Shown piece after piece: positions 52,136-61,744 of a stretch of 64,000 nt of DNA. A model generated the notes under the pieces. That model worked only from the letters and a program-made list of their open reading frames with translations, was not told where the DNA came from and made no database searches. Position numbers and translations under genes: made by a program. Source of the DNA: Vibrio aestuarianus (lineage in GTDB: Bacteria > Pseudomonadota > Gammaproteobacteria > Enterobacterales > Vibrionaceae); the NCBI RefSeq assembly GCF_012395185.1, contig NZ_JAAZTU010000018.1:1-64000 (forward strand). Direction: 5' to 3'. How positions within the stretch are numbered: the first letter of the stretch is position 1; each line of letters starts with the position of its first letter.

Positions 52136-53887
52136 TTAAGCGGTTGCCGCCGACTTATCATCCGCTTTAGCACGGTTTTTCAAGAAAGCGTAACCAAAGC
52201 CTGTCACTGCTGTACCTGCTGCAATGGCAACTAGGTACATCAATACTGGTGTGATTGCATTTGGGATTAGTAGCACAAACAGACCGCCATGTGGAGCCAT
52301 CAATTTAGCACCAAACAGCATAGACAGCGCACCTGTTAATGCCCCACCCGCCATACATGCAGGGATGACTCGCATTGGGTCCTTAGCTGCAAATGGGATA
52401 GCACCTTCAGAGATAAAGCATAAGCCAAGAACAAATGAGGCTTTACCCGCTTCACGTTCACCCGCTTCAAATTTATCTTTCGCTAGGAAGGTTGCTAAAC
52501 CCATACCCAATGCAGGCACCATACCTGCGGCCATGATGGCAGCCATCGGGGCGTAAGTTTGTGAAGCCAATAGACCAACACCAAAAGTGTAAGCCGCTTT
52601 GTTGATTGGGCCACCGAGGTCGAAACACATCATCGCACCAAGAATAACACCGAGTAAGACCGCGTTAGCAGAACCCATGTTGTTCAGGAACTCTGTCATT
52701 GCTGTCATGATACCAGCTACAGGACCACCGACGACGTAAATCATTACCAAGCCAGTAATCAAAGTCGCAATAAATGGAATGATTAGAATTGGTTTCAATG
52801 CTTCCATTGATTGAGGTAATGAGACTTTATCAGCAATAAATTTGGCTGAGTAACCGGCAATAAAACCGGCCGCAATGCCACCAAGAAAACCAGCGCCGGT
52901 AGAGCTTGCCAGCATACCGCCAATCAAACCAGGAGCAAGGCCAGGGCGATCTGCAATCGAAAACGCAATGAAACCCGCAAGTACAGGGATCATCAATGCA
53001 AACGCAGAGCCACCACCAATAGTCATTAACGCTGCGGCCAATGTGCCTTCTTCTTTAAAGGCTTCTATACCGAAAACAAAAGATAGAGCGATGATCAAAC
53101 CACCAGCGACCACGACTGGAAGCATATGTGAAACACCGGTCATCAAATGTTTATAAACGCCTTTTTTCTCTTCAGTTTGGTTGCTATTGGCTGATGAAGA
53201 CTGCGTGTAAATAGCTGCTTGATTAAAGGCATTAGTTATTTCTTGCTCGGTTTTCTTCAGTGCAAGGCCTGTGCTGGTTTTGTACAATTTTTTGCCATTA
53301 AAGCGCTCAAGTGGCACTTCAATGTCTGCGGCAATGATAACCAGATCTGCATCAGCAATTTCTTGCGCTGTTAATTGATTTTTTGCACCCACAGAGCCAC
53401 GAGTTTCTACTTTAATCTGATGTCCAAGGCGCTTACCGTGTTCTTCCAAAGCTTCGGCGGCCATAAACGTATGAGCGACACCCGTTGGGCAAGCGGTAAT
53501 GGCAACAATCTTCTTAGCTGTATCGGTTGCTGTATTTGTCGCAACAGAGGCCGCTAAAGTGGTAGCAGCTTGCTCGGTTAGTTCTGTCGCTTCATTTACC
53601 GCTTTGTTCAAAAAAGCACTAGGGTCTGCGGTACAAGCGGAAATCTCACTTTGATACACTTTCTTACCGATAAAGCGAGTAGTATCTAGCGGTGTGTTTG
53701 CCGCAATAATAATGACATCTGCGTTAGTAATGTCACTATCGGAGAGCGTATTACCTTGAATGACACTTGAATGACATTCAACGTTAGCCGTCCAATTAAG
53801 GGATTTTGCTGCTTGTTCAAGCAATCCGGCAGCGATAATGCTGTTGGCGACGCCACTAGGGCATGCAGTGATAATGGCAATATTCAT
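52136..53887 (-). CDS. fruA: PTS fructose transporter, IIB'BC component
   Basis: Fructose-specific enzyme II, 583 residues, that imports and phosphorylates fructose to fructose 1-phosphate. Domain order: IIB' (ITACPSGVANS, about 8), IIB with the phosphorylated Cys in ITACPTGVAHT (about 130) and the IIC membrane domain (about 245-575) with about nine to ten helices. Third gene of fruBKA, 18 bases after fruK. Confidence 0.94.
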   Translation of the reverse strand: MNIAIITACPSGVANSIIAAGLLEQAAKSLNWTANVECHSSVIQGNTLSDSDITNADVIIIAANTPLDTTRFIGKKVYQSEISACTADPSAFLNKAVNEATELTEQAATTLAASVATNTATDTAKKIVAITACPTGVAHTFMAAEALEEHGKRLGHQIKVETRGSVGAKNQLTAQEIADADLVIIAADIEVPLERFNGKKLYKTSTGLALKKTEQEITNAFNQAAIYTQSSSANSNQTEEKKGVYKHLMTGVSHMLPVVVAGGLIIALSFVFGIEAFKEEGTLAAALMTIGGGSAFALMIPVLAGFIAFSIADRPGLAPGLIGGMLASSTGAGFLGGIAAGFIAGYSAKFIADKVSLPQSMEALKPILIIPFIATLITGLVMIYVVGGPVAGIMTAMTEFLNNMGSANAVLLGVILGAMMCFDLGGPINKAAYTFGVGLLASQTYAPMAAIMAAGMVPALGMGLATFLAKDKFEAGEREAGKASFVLGLCFISEGAIPFAAKDPMRVIPACMAGGALTGALSMLFGAKLMAPHGGLFVLLIPNAITPVLMYLVAIAAGTAVTGFGYAFLKNRAKADDKSAATA

Positions 53888-53905
53888 AGTTACGACCTTC
53901 TGTCC

Positions 53906-54859
53906 TTATTGGTTAGCACGGTGACTAACGGGTTGTAATTGGATTTGTTGTTGTAGGGTTTCTAATTGTTTAGGGTTTGAGATACCAACGCCCACTTGAG
54001 TAACAGCCAGTGCTGAAAGGGCTGTCGCGAACGTCAGTAGCTCAGTTTTTTCCATTTTTTGCATGTGTCCCCAGCAAAGTCCGGCCACGAGTGTATCTCC
54101 CGCACCAACCGTGCTGACCACTTGCATACGGGGTGGTTTCGCATGTAGCCATTGGTTTTGATTGAGCCACATCACACCATTAGCGCCCATGGAAACCACA
54201 ATATTGTCGATACCTTTCTCAGCGAGTTGCGCGGCAGCCTGTTGACATTGTTCTGGTGAGTGAAGATCTCGTCCGACAAATTGAGACAACTCTTCATCAT
54301 TCGGTTTGATAAGCCAAGGATGTGCATCTAGGCCTGCTTTGAGGGCGTCACGGCTGCTATCAAACAGCACTTTTTTACCCATAGAGTGCAGTTTTTCAAT
54401 CCATGATGCACAAAGCGCAGGTGAGATGCCTTGTGGTAAACTACCCGCTAACACAAAGAAATCATGATCCTCGGCAAGTCTTAGTAGTGTTCGTTCAAAC
54501 TGTTCAATAGCAACTGGTGTGACAGCAACACCAGGGAAATTGATATCACTCACTTCACCGGAGGCTTCTACCAATTTAACGTTGATTCGAGTTGAACCAT
54601 CAACACGGACAAACTCATCTTTTGCGCCTATTTCTTCAAATAACTGACAGAACATTTCTTGATTATCACAGCCAAGAAAGCCCGTGACGGTCACTTGAGC
54701 ACCTAAATCACTCAGTACTTTTGCAACGTTTACGCCTTTACCTGCGGCATGAAGTGAACCTTGCTCAACCAAGCTAACAGAGCCGATATTGAGTGTGTTA
54801 AGACTACCCGTTAAATCAAGTGCTGGGTTGAGGGTGATAGTGACAACCTTATTGGTCAT
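53906..54859 (-). CDS. fruK: 1-phosphofructokinase
   Basis: PfkB-family kinase (317 residues) converting fructose 1-phosphate to fructose 1,6-bisphosphate. Opens TITLNPALDLTG, then GKGVNVAKVLSDLG; the catalytic GAGDTLVAG (PfkB signature 2) is near residue 250. Ten bases after fruB, 18 before fruA. Confidence 0.94.
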   Translation of the reverse strand: MTNKVVTITLNPALDLTGSLNTLNIGSVSLVEQGSLHAAGKGVNVAKVLSDLGAQVTVTGFLGCDNQEMFCQLFEEIGAKDEFVRVDGSTRINVKLVEASGEVSDINFPGVAVTPVAIEQFERTLLRLAEDHDFFVLAGSLPQGISPALCASWIEKLHSMGKKVLFDSSRDALKAGLDAHPWLIKPNDEELSQFVGRDLHSPEQCQQAAAQLAEKGIDNIVVSMGANGVMWLNQNQWLHAKPPRMQVVSTVGAGDTLVAGLCWGHMQKMEKTELLTFATALSALAVTQVGVGISNPKQLETLQQQIQLQPVSHRANQ

Positions 54860-54869
54860 AATTATGCCC

Positions 54870-56006
54870 TCAACCTTCGCCTAAGCCAGAAGCAATCGCT
54901 TTACCGATGGATTCTAAAGCCAGAGCCGCGTCTGGACCTTCTGCTGAGAATTGAAGTTGATGGCCATGCTTGACACCAAGCGCAATCACTTTCATCAAAC
55001 TTTTTGCGTTCACAACTTTACCGTCACCATCAAGATTGGAGACCTTAATTGCCGACTCAAATTTTTTCGCTTCTGCAACCAACATTGCACCAGGGCGGGC
55101 ATGCAGACCGTGAGCATTCTTAATTTTGAATACCGCTACATTTCCAGAGTTGCTTTCTTCAGCAGTGGCTGTTTCTTCATTGTTGAAGAACGCTAAAAGT
55201 TGCTCAGTCGTTGCATTGAGTAAAGTATCTTGCTGTTGTTGGAAGATCAGTTGTGAAATTTTACTCAGTATATTTTGGTGAGCACTATTGCATGCCGCAA
55301 GTGCAATCAATGCTTTAACTGGAATTTGGTTGTATTCGCAAGCATTAGCAGTGGAGACAAAAGCCATCGCCGTACGTTTCACGGACTTATCACTGCTGAC
55401 TAGCCATAAACCTTTGCCTAAATGTGTCGGTTCTTTAGTCACCAGTTCCGCAACAAAGTCATTTTCAGCGCAACCGGTGTTGCGCAGCAAGCCACCAGCA
55501 ACTGCGCTCAGTTGCACCATATCACTGGCAGGGAAAAGTAGTTGAATAAGAGATGCATCAAAATCAGTCTCAAATTGAACTTCACCATTAAGTAAAGCGA
55601 TAACGTCGTTTTCGGTTCTTGCTTGCTTTAGTTTTTCTTCCACGCCATCGGCTGAAAGCACTTTGGTAAGTTGTTTAAGAATACCTAAATGTTCGTCTGA
55701 TTTTGCTGCGATACCGATAGCAACATAAACCGTATTACCATCTCCCCAATCAACACCTGAAGGAAAATGATGAACAGCCACACCCGTCTGTTTAACCAAT
55801 GAACGTGTGTCAGTCGTTCCGTGTGGAATAGCGATACCATTGCCAAGGAACGTAGAATTCTGTGCTTCGCGGTTGAGCATTCCTTCAACATAGCCAGAAT
55901 CGACCAGTCCTTTTTCAGCAAGATCGGCAGCGATAGCTCGAATCGCATCTTGTTTATTGGCTTGCGATTGGCTCAATTTAATATTATTTGAGGTGAGTTG
56001 CAGCAT
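54870..56006 (-). CDS. fruB: PTS fructose IIA/HPr fusion (FPr, diphosphoryl transfer protein)
   Basis: A 378-residue phosphocarrier. The IIA domain (about 1-145) has its His in GIAIPHGTTD; the central part is the M-like pseudoreceiver linker; the HPr domain (about 290-378) has NAHGLHARPGAM with the phosphorylated His and KSLMKVIALGV. It passes phosphate from enzyme I to FruA. First gene of the operon, with a perfect Cra site 85 bases upstream. Confidence 0.94.
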   Translation of the reverse strand: MLQLTSNNIKLSQSQANKQDAIRAIAADLAEKGLVDSGYVEGMLNREAQNSTFLGNGIAIPHGTTDTRSLVKQTGVAVHHFPSGVDWGDGNTVYVAIGIAAKSDEHLGILKQLTKVLSADGVEEKLKQARTENDVIALLNGEVQFETDFDASLIQLLFPASDMVQLSAVAGGLLRNTGCAENDFVAELVTKEPTHLGKGLWLVSSDKSVKRTAMAFVSTANACEYNQIPVKALIALAACNSAHQNILSKISQLIFQQQQDTLLNATTEQLLAFFNNEETATAEESNSGNVAVFKIKNAHGLHARPGAMLVAEAKKFESAIKVSNLDGDGKVVNAKSLMKVIALGVKHGHQLQFSAEGPDAALALESIGKAIASGLGEG

Positions 56007-56090
56007 GTTGGCCCCTTGTTGCCTTGCGGCTTATTCGTTATCACTAATAGAAATAAAATCAGTAATAGTTTAATAATCGTATTTCATCAA

Positions 56091-56106
56091 GCTGAATCGA
56101 TTCAGC
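56091..56106. promoter_or_regulatory. Cra operator 1
   Basis: GCTGAATCGATTCAGC, perfect 16-bp palindrome with the Cra core TGAATCGATTCA, on the fruB side. Confidence 0.9.
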
Positions 56107-56207
56107 TTTCAGTCCAAAAAAATTCAGCAAACGCATTTATAATCAAAAATGGTGCTGCTGATTGAAATGAGCACTAAATGTCGTGTGGCTTATCATTTCT
56201 TCGTTTT

Positions 56208-56223
56208 GCTGAATCCTTTCAGC
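56208..56223. promoter_or_regulatory. Cra operator 2 (imperfect)
   Basis: GCTGAATCCTTTCAGC, two-base central deviation from the perfect site. Confidence 0.75.
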
Positions 56224-56230
56224 TTTTATA

Positions 56231-56244
56231 CTGAATCGATTCAG
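56231..56244. promoter_or_regulatory. Cra operator 3
   Basis: CTGAATCGATTCAG, perfect core, 73 bases before the cra ATG; suggests autoregulation. Confidence 0.88.
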
Positions 56245-56316
56245 CGTATAATTCAACCTCATCAGAGATCAAATGATTATTTCTATGATCCGACGCACAG
56301 AACAAGAGTAGTTGAT

Positions 56317-57300
56317 ATGACACTAGATGAAATAGCCAAGTTGGCTGGTGTTTCTAAAACCACGGCCAGTTATGTAATTAATGGCAAAGCTCAGAAGTAT
56401 CGAATTAGTGAAAAAACACAGCAAAAAGTGATGGACGTGGTCAATGCTCATAACTATCGCCCAGATCATGCTGCCTCTGCATTAAGAGCTGGCAATAGCC
56501 GATCGTTTGGGTTGATTATTCCTGATCTCGAAAACACCAGTTACGCTCGTTTAGCTAAATTGCTTGAGCAAAACTCTCGCCAGGCGGGCTACCAAATTTT
56601 GATCGCCTGTTCTGATGATGACGTTCAAACTGAAATGTCGGTTGCGGATGCTTTAGTTTCTCGTCGAATTGAGGCGCTTTTTGTTGCTAGCGCAATTCCT
56701 AATGCTAGTGATTTTTATCAAAAATTACAAAATGCAGGTACGCCAGTTATTGCAATTGACCGCCCGTTAGATGATGAATTTTTTGCTTGTGTTATCAGCG
56801 AAGATTTTAGCGCTGCTTATGAATTGACCCATTCTTTACTTAACCAAGAGATAAAAACCGTAGGACTGGTTGGCGCATTGCCAGAACTTAATATTTCTCA
56901 AGAACGTCAATTAGGCTTTGAGTCGGCGCTACGTAGCCAAAATATTGCAAGCATTGTGGGTTATGGCGAACACTTTAACCGTGAAGAAGGCAAAAAAGTG
57001 GTATTGAATTGGCTAGAGAACGATCAAATGCCAGATGCCATTGTTGCGACCTCTTATACTTTGTTAGAGGGAATCCTCGATGTGTTACTCGAGCAACCTC
57101 AATTGGTCAATAAAGTTAAGTTGTCTACTTTTGGTGACAATCGATTACTTGATTTTCTACCGTTCAAAATTAACTCATTGCCACAGCAATTTGAACTCAT
57201 TGCAGACAGCGCATTAGCCCTTGCATTAAACGCTTCAGCAAAGCGTTATCAAGCGGGCATTGAATTAATACCTCGAAAATTGAAGGTGCGATCTGCGTAA
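56317..57300 (+). CDS. cra: Catabolite repressor/activator Cra (FruR)
   Basis: LacI-family regulator of 327 residues. The N-terminal TLDEIAKLAGVSKTTASYVINGKA is the Cra helix-turn-helix, with RISEKTQQKV as hinge start. The sugar-binding domain has the F1P-site features of FruR (LIIPDLENTSYARLAK, VISEDFSAAYELT). ATG 56317 is chosen because LacI proteins begin MTLDEIA; an open frame from 56149 runs through the operators and is unlikely to be translated. Divergent from fruBKA, with three operators between. Confidence 0.93.
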   Translation: MTLDEIAKLAGVSKTTASYVINGKAQKYRISEKTQQKVMDVVNAHNYRPDHAASALRAGNSRSFGLIIPDLENTSYARLAKLLEQNSRQAGYQILIACSDDDVQTEMSVADALVSRRIEALFVASAIPNASDFYQKLQNAGTPVIAIDRPLDDEFFACVISEDFSAAYELTHSLLNQEIKTVGLVGALPELNISQERQLGFESALRSQNIASIVGYGEHFNREEGKKVVLNWLENDQMPDAIVATSYTLLEGILDVLLEQPQLVNKVKLSTFGDNRLLDFLPFKINSLPQQFELIADSALALALNASAKRYQAGIELIPRKLKVRSA

Positions 57301-57406
57301 CGACAAACAATGCCTCTAGCGGACAAGTTTTGAGAGCTGTTAGATCGCATTTCTTTGCTAATCGGGTATCATAGAGCGACGCGTATCATTGTATTTTAGG
57401 GTTGGA

Positions 57407-58549
57407 ATGAAGTTTCTTCACACCTCTGACTGGCATCTCGGCCGACAATTCCATAATGTGTCTCTATTAGACGATCAACGAGACGTACTCAACCAATTGA
57501 TTACGTACTTACAAGATAACCCGGTCGATGCTTTGGTCGTGGCGGGGGATATCTATGATCGTTCTGTGCCGCCAACCTCTGCTATTGAATTGTTAGATGA
57601 CGTGGTGACGCGTGTATGTCATGACTTAAGTATCCCGATGATTCTCATCCCTGGCAACCATGACGGTGCGAAACGGCTTGGTTTTGCGGCCAAACAGATG
57701 CAACATTCCGGCCTGCACATCATCAGTAATTTTGAGCAGATGATGCACCCTGTGGTGTTGCGAACACCATTGTCAGGCGAAGTCGCTTTTTACGGAATAC
57801 CGTATAACGACCCCGAATCGGTTCGTCACCATTTTTCAGTGTCAGTGGCTGATCACAACGAAGCCCATCAATATCTTGCTACACAAATCACCGAACAATG
57901 GGACACAACACAACGCCATGTTTTGATCAGTCATTGCTTCGTCGACGGAGCAATCGAGTCTGAATCTGAACGTCCTTTATCAATTGGTGGTTCGGATCGC
58001 GTCAGCCATGAACATTTCACGCCATTTGATTATGTTGCTCTTGGACATTTACATCAGCCACAGAAAAAAGGTGAAGAGTACATTCGTTATTCTGGCTCGT
58101 TGATGAAATACAGTTTTTCCGAGCAACACCAAAAGAAAGGTGCAACACTGGTTGAATTGGATAGCAACGGTTTTGTAAGTGCAACCCACGTCCCGCTGAG
58201 TGCTCCTCATAGTATGCGAATTATTGAAGGCGAACTGGATGAGGTGATTGAACAGGGTAAGACCGATCCAAACAGCCATGATTATGTATTGGTTCGTTTA
58301 ACGGATAAACACGCGATACTTGACCCTATGGAGAAACTTCGTAAGTCATACCCCAATGTATTGCATCTTGAAAAACCGGGTATGCTGATTGGTGTGGATC
58401 AGGAGATGGGGCGTGCTCGTCTTGCACGTGGTGAAGTTGATATGTTTCGAGATTTCTTTTTAGAAGCGAAACAAGAGGCATTGACACCTGCTCAAGAACA
58501 AGCTGTGGTTGAGGTTATCCAAGCGTTAAAACCAGGAGTTGAACGGTAA
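57407..58549 (+). CDS. sbcD: Exonuclease subunit SbcD
   Basis: Mre11-like nuclease subunit (380 residues) of SbcCD, which cleaves DNA hairpins and ends. Metal motifs: HTSDWHLGRQ, VAGDIYDR, PGNHDG and LGHLHQPQ. The start follows family convention (MKFLHTSD) at 57407. The stop overlaps the sbcC start by one base (TAATG), so synthesis is coupled. Confidence 0.95.
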   Translation: MKFLHTSDWHLGRQFHNVSLLDDQRDVLNQLITYLQDNPVDALVVAGDIYDRSVPPTSAIELLDDVVTRVCHDLSIPMILIPGNHDGAKRLGFAAKQMQHSGLHIISNFEQMMHPVVLRTPLSGEVAFYGIPYNDPESVRHHFSVSVADHNEAHQYLATQITEQWDTTQRHVLISHCFVDGAIESESERPLSIGGSDRVSHEHFTPFDYVALGHLHQPQKKGEEYIRYSGSLMKYSFSEQHQKKGATLVELDSNGFVSATHVPLSAPHSMRIIEGELDEVIEQGKTDPNSHDYVLVRLTDKHAILDPMEKLRKSYPNVLHLEKPGMLIGVDQEMGRARLARGEVDMFRDFFLEAKQEALTPAQEQAVVEVIQALKPGVER

Positions 58550-61500
58550 TGCGTCCATTGAAGTTGACTTTGCAGGCTTTCGGCCCTTTTGCTAAACAAG
58601 AAATCGTTGATTTTACCGTTTTGGGAGCATCTCCATTATTTCTGATCAATGGGCCTACCGGGGCAGGAAAGAGCTCGTTGCTGGACGCTATTTGCTATGC
58701 GTTATACGGCGAAACGACGGGCAGTGAACGTACGGGTGACCAGATGCGTTGTGACTATGCTGACCCTCATACTTTTACCGAAATTATTTATCGCTTTGAA
58801 TTGGGTGGTCGAACTTTCCAAGTGGTGCGTTCTCCTGACCAAGAGGTGCCCAAAAAGCGCGGTGAAGGTACAACGAAAAAAGCACATGCTGCCTCGTTAT
58901 ACGAACTGGTTGATGATGAGCTAAAACTGCTGGCCAATCGCCCGAATCCGGTGGCTAAAGCAATGGTCGATCTGATTGGCTTGGATGTTAAACAGTTTCG
59001 ACAAGTGATGGTTATTCCACAAGGAAAATTTCGCGAACTATTGACGGCAAATTCTAAAGAACGTGAGCAAATTTTCGGTCAATTATTCCAAACCCATATT
59101 TACAGCCAAATTGAGCGTGCGCTTTTTGATAAAGCAGCAGGTATTCGTAAAGAGAAAGAAGAATTTGATAACCAAATCAAAGGTGCTCTGGACGTTGCTA
59201 ATGTGGATAGCGAACAGCAACTGCAAGAGAGTATTGAATCGCTCAAGCCTGAATTAGAAAGCGCTCAGCTGGCCTACCAAAACAGTCAAAAAGCACTTGA
59301 GGCCGTCAGAGCCGAGCAAAAAAGTGCTCAAGCTTTAGCACAACAATTTCAGGTGCAGCATACATTGCTAGAGCAGCAAGCGGTTCATCTTTCGCAAACA
59401 GAGGAGATAGATAGGTTACGATTGCAGCGCCAAAATGCGTTGAAAGCGACTCACCTAGACTCGCTCTACAACACTTTTCTTGCTTCTCAGCGCCAATTGG
59501 AAGAAGCCAATGGTGTATTGATCGAAAAAGAAAAAGCGTTTTCAGCGGCAAAGCAGTATTTGCTTGAAGCGAAAACAGAGCAACAACGTGTCACCGAACA
59601 AATAAAAGTCATCCCAAGTCTGACAAAGAAAATATACGACTTGAATGTGATCAAAACAAAGCTAATTGAACGCGATAGTCATCAGCAAGCATTACAGAGA
59701 GCGCTGCGCGATGTTGATATTGCGACCCAAAATAAGCATAACCTGCAAGCTGCGCTCACTCAGTTTGAGCAACAAATAGTTGATAAACGCAAAGAGCTAG
59801 AGCATGTTGGTCAACAATTGGCAGAGTTAAGCACCAAGCGTTTAGAGCTTAGCAATATCAATGTATTGATTGATGTTCACCACAAAATAGAACAAACAAC
59901 ACAAAAGCTGAGTGCTGAAAATGCGCAGCTAAAGCAAATCTTGTTACAAGTTGAACAAGCGCAACAAATGACACAACAAGCGAAAAGGCATGCCGATAGG
60001 CTGGAGATGATTTGGCATACTAATCAAGCTGCGGAATTGGCTCGTAATCTAGAACAAGGAGATGCTTGTCCTGTGTGTGGCAGTTGCGAGCATCCTCATC
60101 TCGCCAGTTTTTCCGAAGATACGGTGACTAAAGATCAAGTTCAACAAGCAAGAGAAGCTCAACAACAGCAACTGATTAATGAGCAAGCAATCCTTAAACG
60201 TCAGCAGCACAGTGAAACGCAAGTGGCTTTGCTAGAGCAGCAGCAGCAAGGGTTTGTGGCACAATTAACGGTGAAGGAACAAAGTTTAGAGCAATTGCTG
60301 CAATATCAGAACCAATTACAGCAGCAAATTATTCAACTTGAGCAGCTCAATCCAGACCAATTAGCACAGCACATCAATGCGCTCGAGCAGCAACAGATAA
60401 AAGCGAAACAGAATTTTGATGAACAACAGCAGAAAGTGGAAGGCGCTAAGATCGCGGTAGCGAAAGAGCAAACTGAAGTCGATAGCTGTAACCAAAGCAT
60501 TCCTCAACAATACCTTGATAAGTCATATTTAGATGGTGTTGTGTTGCAGTCCGAGCTGCAATTAGAAAATCTACACCGCTTAGATGTTGAAACTAAAGAA
60601 AATTACACTCAAGCTAGCGCACAATTTTCTGGTACGGAGTCGGCGCAGAGTAGTGCTGCTGAACAACGACAAAAATGCCAACAATCACTGAGTAAGGCTC
60701 AGTCGGAGTGGCTGCTCGCTCTTGAGGACAGCAGTTTTGATCATGAAGCACATTACTTACAAGCTCGTTTAGCACCTGCGCAGCTTGAGCAACTTGATCG
60801 TCGCATCAGAGAATTTGATGATGCGAGTGCAACGTTCAAAGGGCAACTACAAGCCTTAGCCAATGAGTTGCGAGATAAAAACCAGCCTAATGTAGAAGAT
60901 TATACCTTGGTTGTTGAGCAAGCTGTACAACAGCAGCAAATGGCATTCAACACGTTAGCTGAATTACGTTCAAAAATGGACAGTTACCAAGGTGTCAAAG
61001 AAAGAATCGCTATTTTGTACGCGAAAAACGAGGCACTAGAAAAGTCATATCAAGTGGTTGGTACCTTAAGTGATATCGCTAATGGCAAAACGGGTGCTAA
61101 AGTTAGTTTGCATCGGTTTGTTCTTGGTGTGTTGTTAGATGATGTGCTCATCCAAGCCTCAATGAGGCTGCAGATCATGAGTAAAGGGCGCTATCTATTG
61201 AAGCGCAAAGAAGAAAGAGCCAAAGGTAATGCAGGCTCTGGGCTCGATTTAATGGTCGAAGATGGCTACACAGGGAAATGGCGTGATGTTGCCACGTTGT
61301 CAGGAGGTGAATCATTTATGGCTGCATTATGTTTAGCGCTTGGTTTATCTGATGTGGTTCAGTCGTACAGCGGTGGTATCAAACTGGATACGTTATTTAT
61401 CGATGAAGGCTTTGGCAGTTTGGATCCCGAATCGTTGGATCTAGCGATCCAAACACTCGTCGATTTACAACAAGGCGGTCGCACGATAGGTATTATTTCT

Positions 61501-61590
61501 CATGTTAGCGAATTAAAAGAGCAAATTGCGCTGCGCATCGATGTTGATGTGACAAGAAACACAGGTAGCTCGATAAAACTTGTTGCATAA
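58549..61590 (+). CDS. sbcC: Exonuclease subunit SbcC
   Basis: Rad50-like SMC ATPase, 1013 residues. Walker A GPTGAGKSS (about 35), long coiled coils rich in Gln/Glu (about 190-480 and 540-840) around the zinc-hook CPVCGSC (about 507), signature LSGGESFMAALCLALG (about 920) and Walker B LFIDEGFGSLD. It controls SbcD access to DNA ends and palindromes. Confidence 0.95.
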   Translation: MRPLKLTLQAFGPFAKQEIVDFTVLGASPLFLINGPTGAGKSSLLDAICYALYGETTGSERTGDQMRCDYADPHTFTEIIYRFELGGRTFQVVRSPDQEVPKKRGEGTTKKAHAASLYELVDDELKLLANRPNPVAKAMVDLIGLDVKQFRQVMVIPQGKFRELLTANSKEREQIFGQLFQTHIYSQIERALFDKAAGIRKEKEEFDNQIKGALDVANVDSEQQLQESIESLKPELESAQLAYQNSQKALEAVRAEQKSAQALAQQFQVQHTLLEQQAVHLSQTEEIDRLRLQRQNALKATHLDSLYNTFLASQRQLEEANGVLIEKEKAFSAAKQYLLEAKTEQQRVTEQIKVIPSLTKKIYDLNVIKTKLIERDSHQQALQRALRDVDIATQNKHNLQAALTQFEQQIVDKRKELEHVGQQLAELSTKRLELSNINVLIDVHHKIEQTTQKLSAENAQLKQILLQVEQAQQMTQQAKRHADRLEMIWHTNQAAELARNLEQGDACPVCGSCEHPHLASFSEDTVTKDQVQQAREAQQQQLINEQAILKRQQHSETQVALLEQQQQGFVAQLTVKEQSLEQLLQYQNQLQQQIIQLEQLNPDQLAQHINALEQQQIKAKQNFDEQQQKVEGAKIAVAKEQTEVDSCNQSIPQQYLDKSYLDGVVLQSELQLENLHRLDVETKENYTQASAQFSGTESAQSSAAEQRQKCQQSLSKAQSEWLLALEDSSFDHEAHYLQARLAPAQLEQLDRRIREFDDASATFKGQLQALANELRDKNQPNVEDYTLVVEQAVQQQQMAFNTLAELRSKMDSYQGVKERIAILYAKNEALEKSYQVVGTLSDIANGKTGAKVSLHRFVLGVLLDDVLIQASMRLQIMSKGRYLLKRKEERAKGNAGSGLDLMVEDGYTGKWRDVATLSGGESFMAALCLALGLSDVVQSYSGGIKLDTLFIDEGFGSLDPESLDLAIQTLVDLQQGGRTIGIISHVSELKEQIALRIDVDVTRNTGSSIKLVA

Positions 61591-61605
61591 TGTGTGTGGT
61601 ATTAA

Positions 61606-61646
61606 CTATCTTGTATCAATAGTTAATATATCTTGATACAAGATAG
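61606..61646. repeat. Long inverted repeat between sbcC and cqsS
   Basis: CTATCTTGTATCAA and TTGATACAAGATAG, 14-base perfect arms around a 13-base loop, 15 bases after sbcC. No T-tract, so either an unusual terminator, an operator for cqsS, or a repeat. Confidence 0.7.
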
Positions 61647-61744
61647 TGCTAAATAGAGATCGCTAAATCACGTGTCACTTATCCATAGGCTAGATAGAGA
61701 GGATGATGATTTTGAAAATAGACAGGCCAACTTGGTAAGGTTAT

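Noticed and set aside
52224..53156. Two plus-strand open frames inside fruA
   Set aside because: Antisense to the conserved membrane domain of FruA; Pro/Ala-rich shadow translations.
56149..56316. Extended N-terminus of Cra
   Set aside because: It would be encoded by the Cra operators and promoter; LacI-family proteins begin at the helix-turn-helix.
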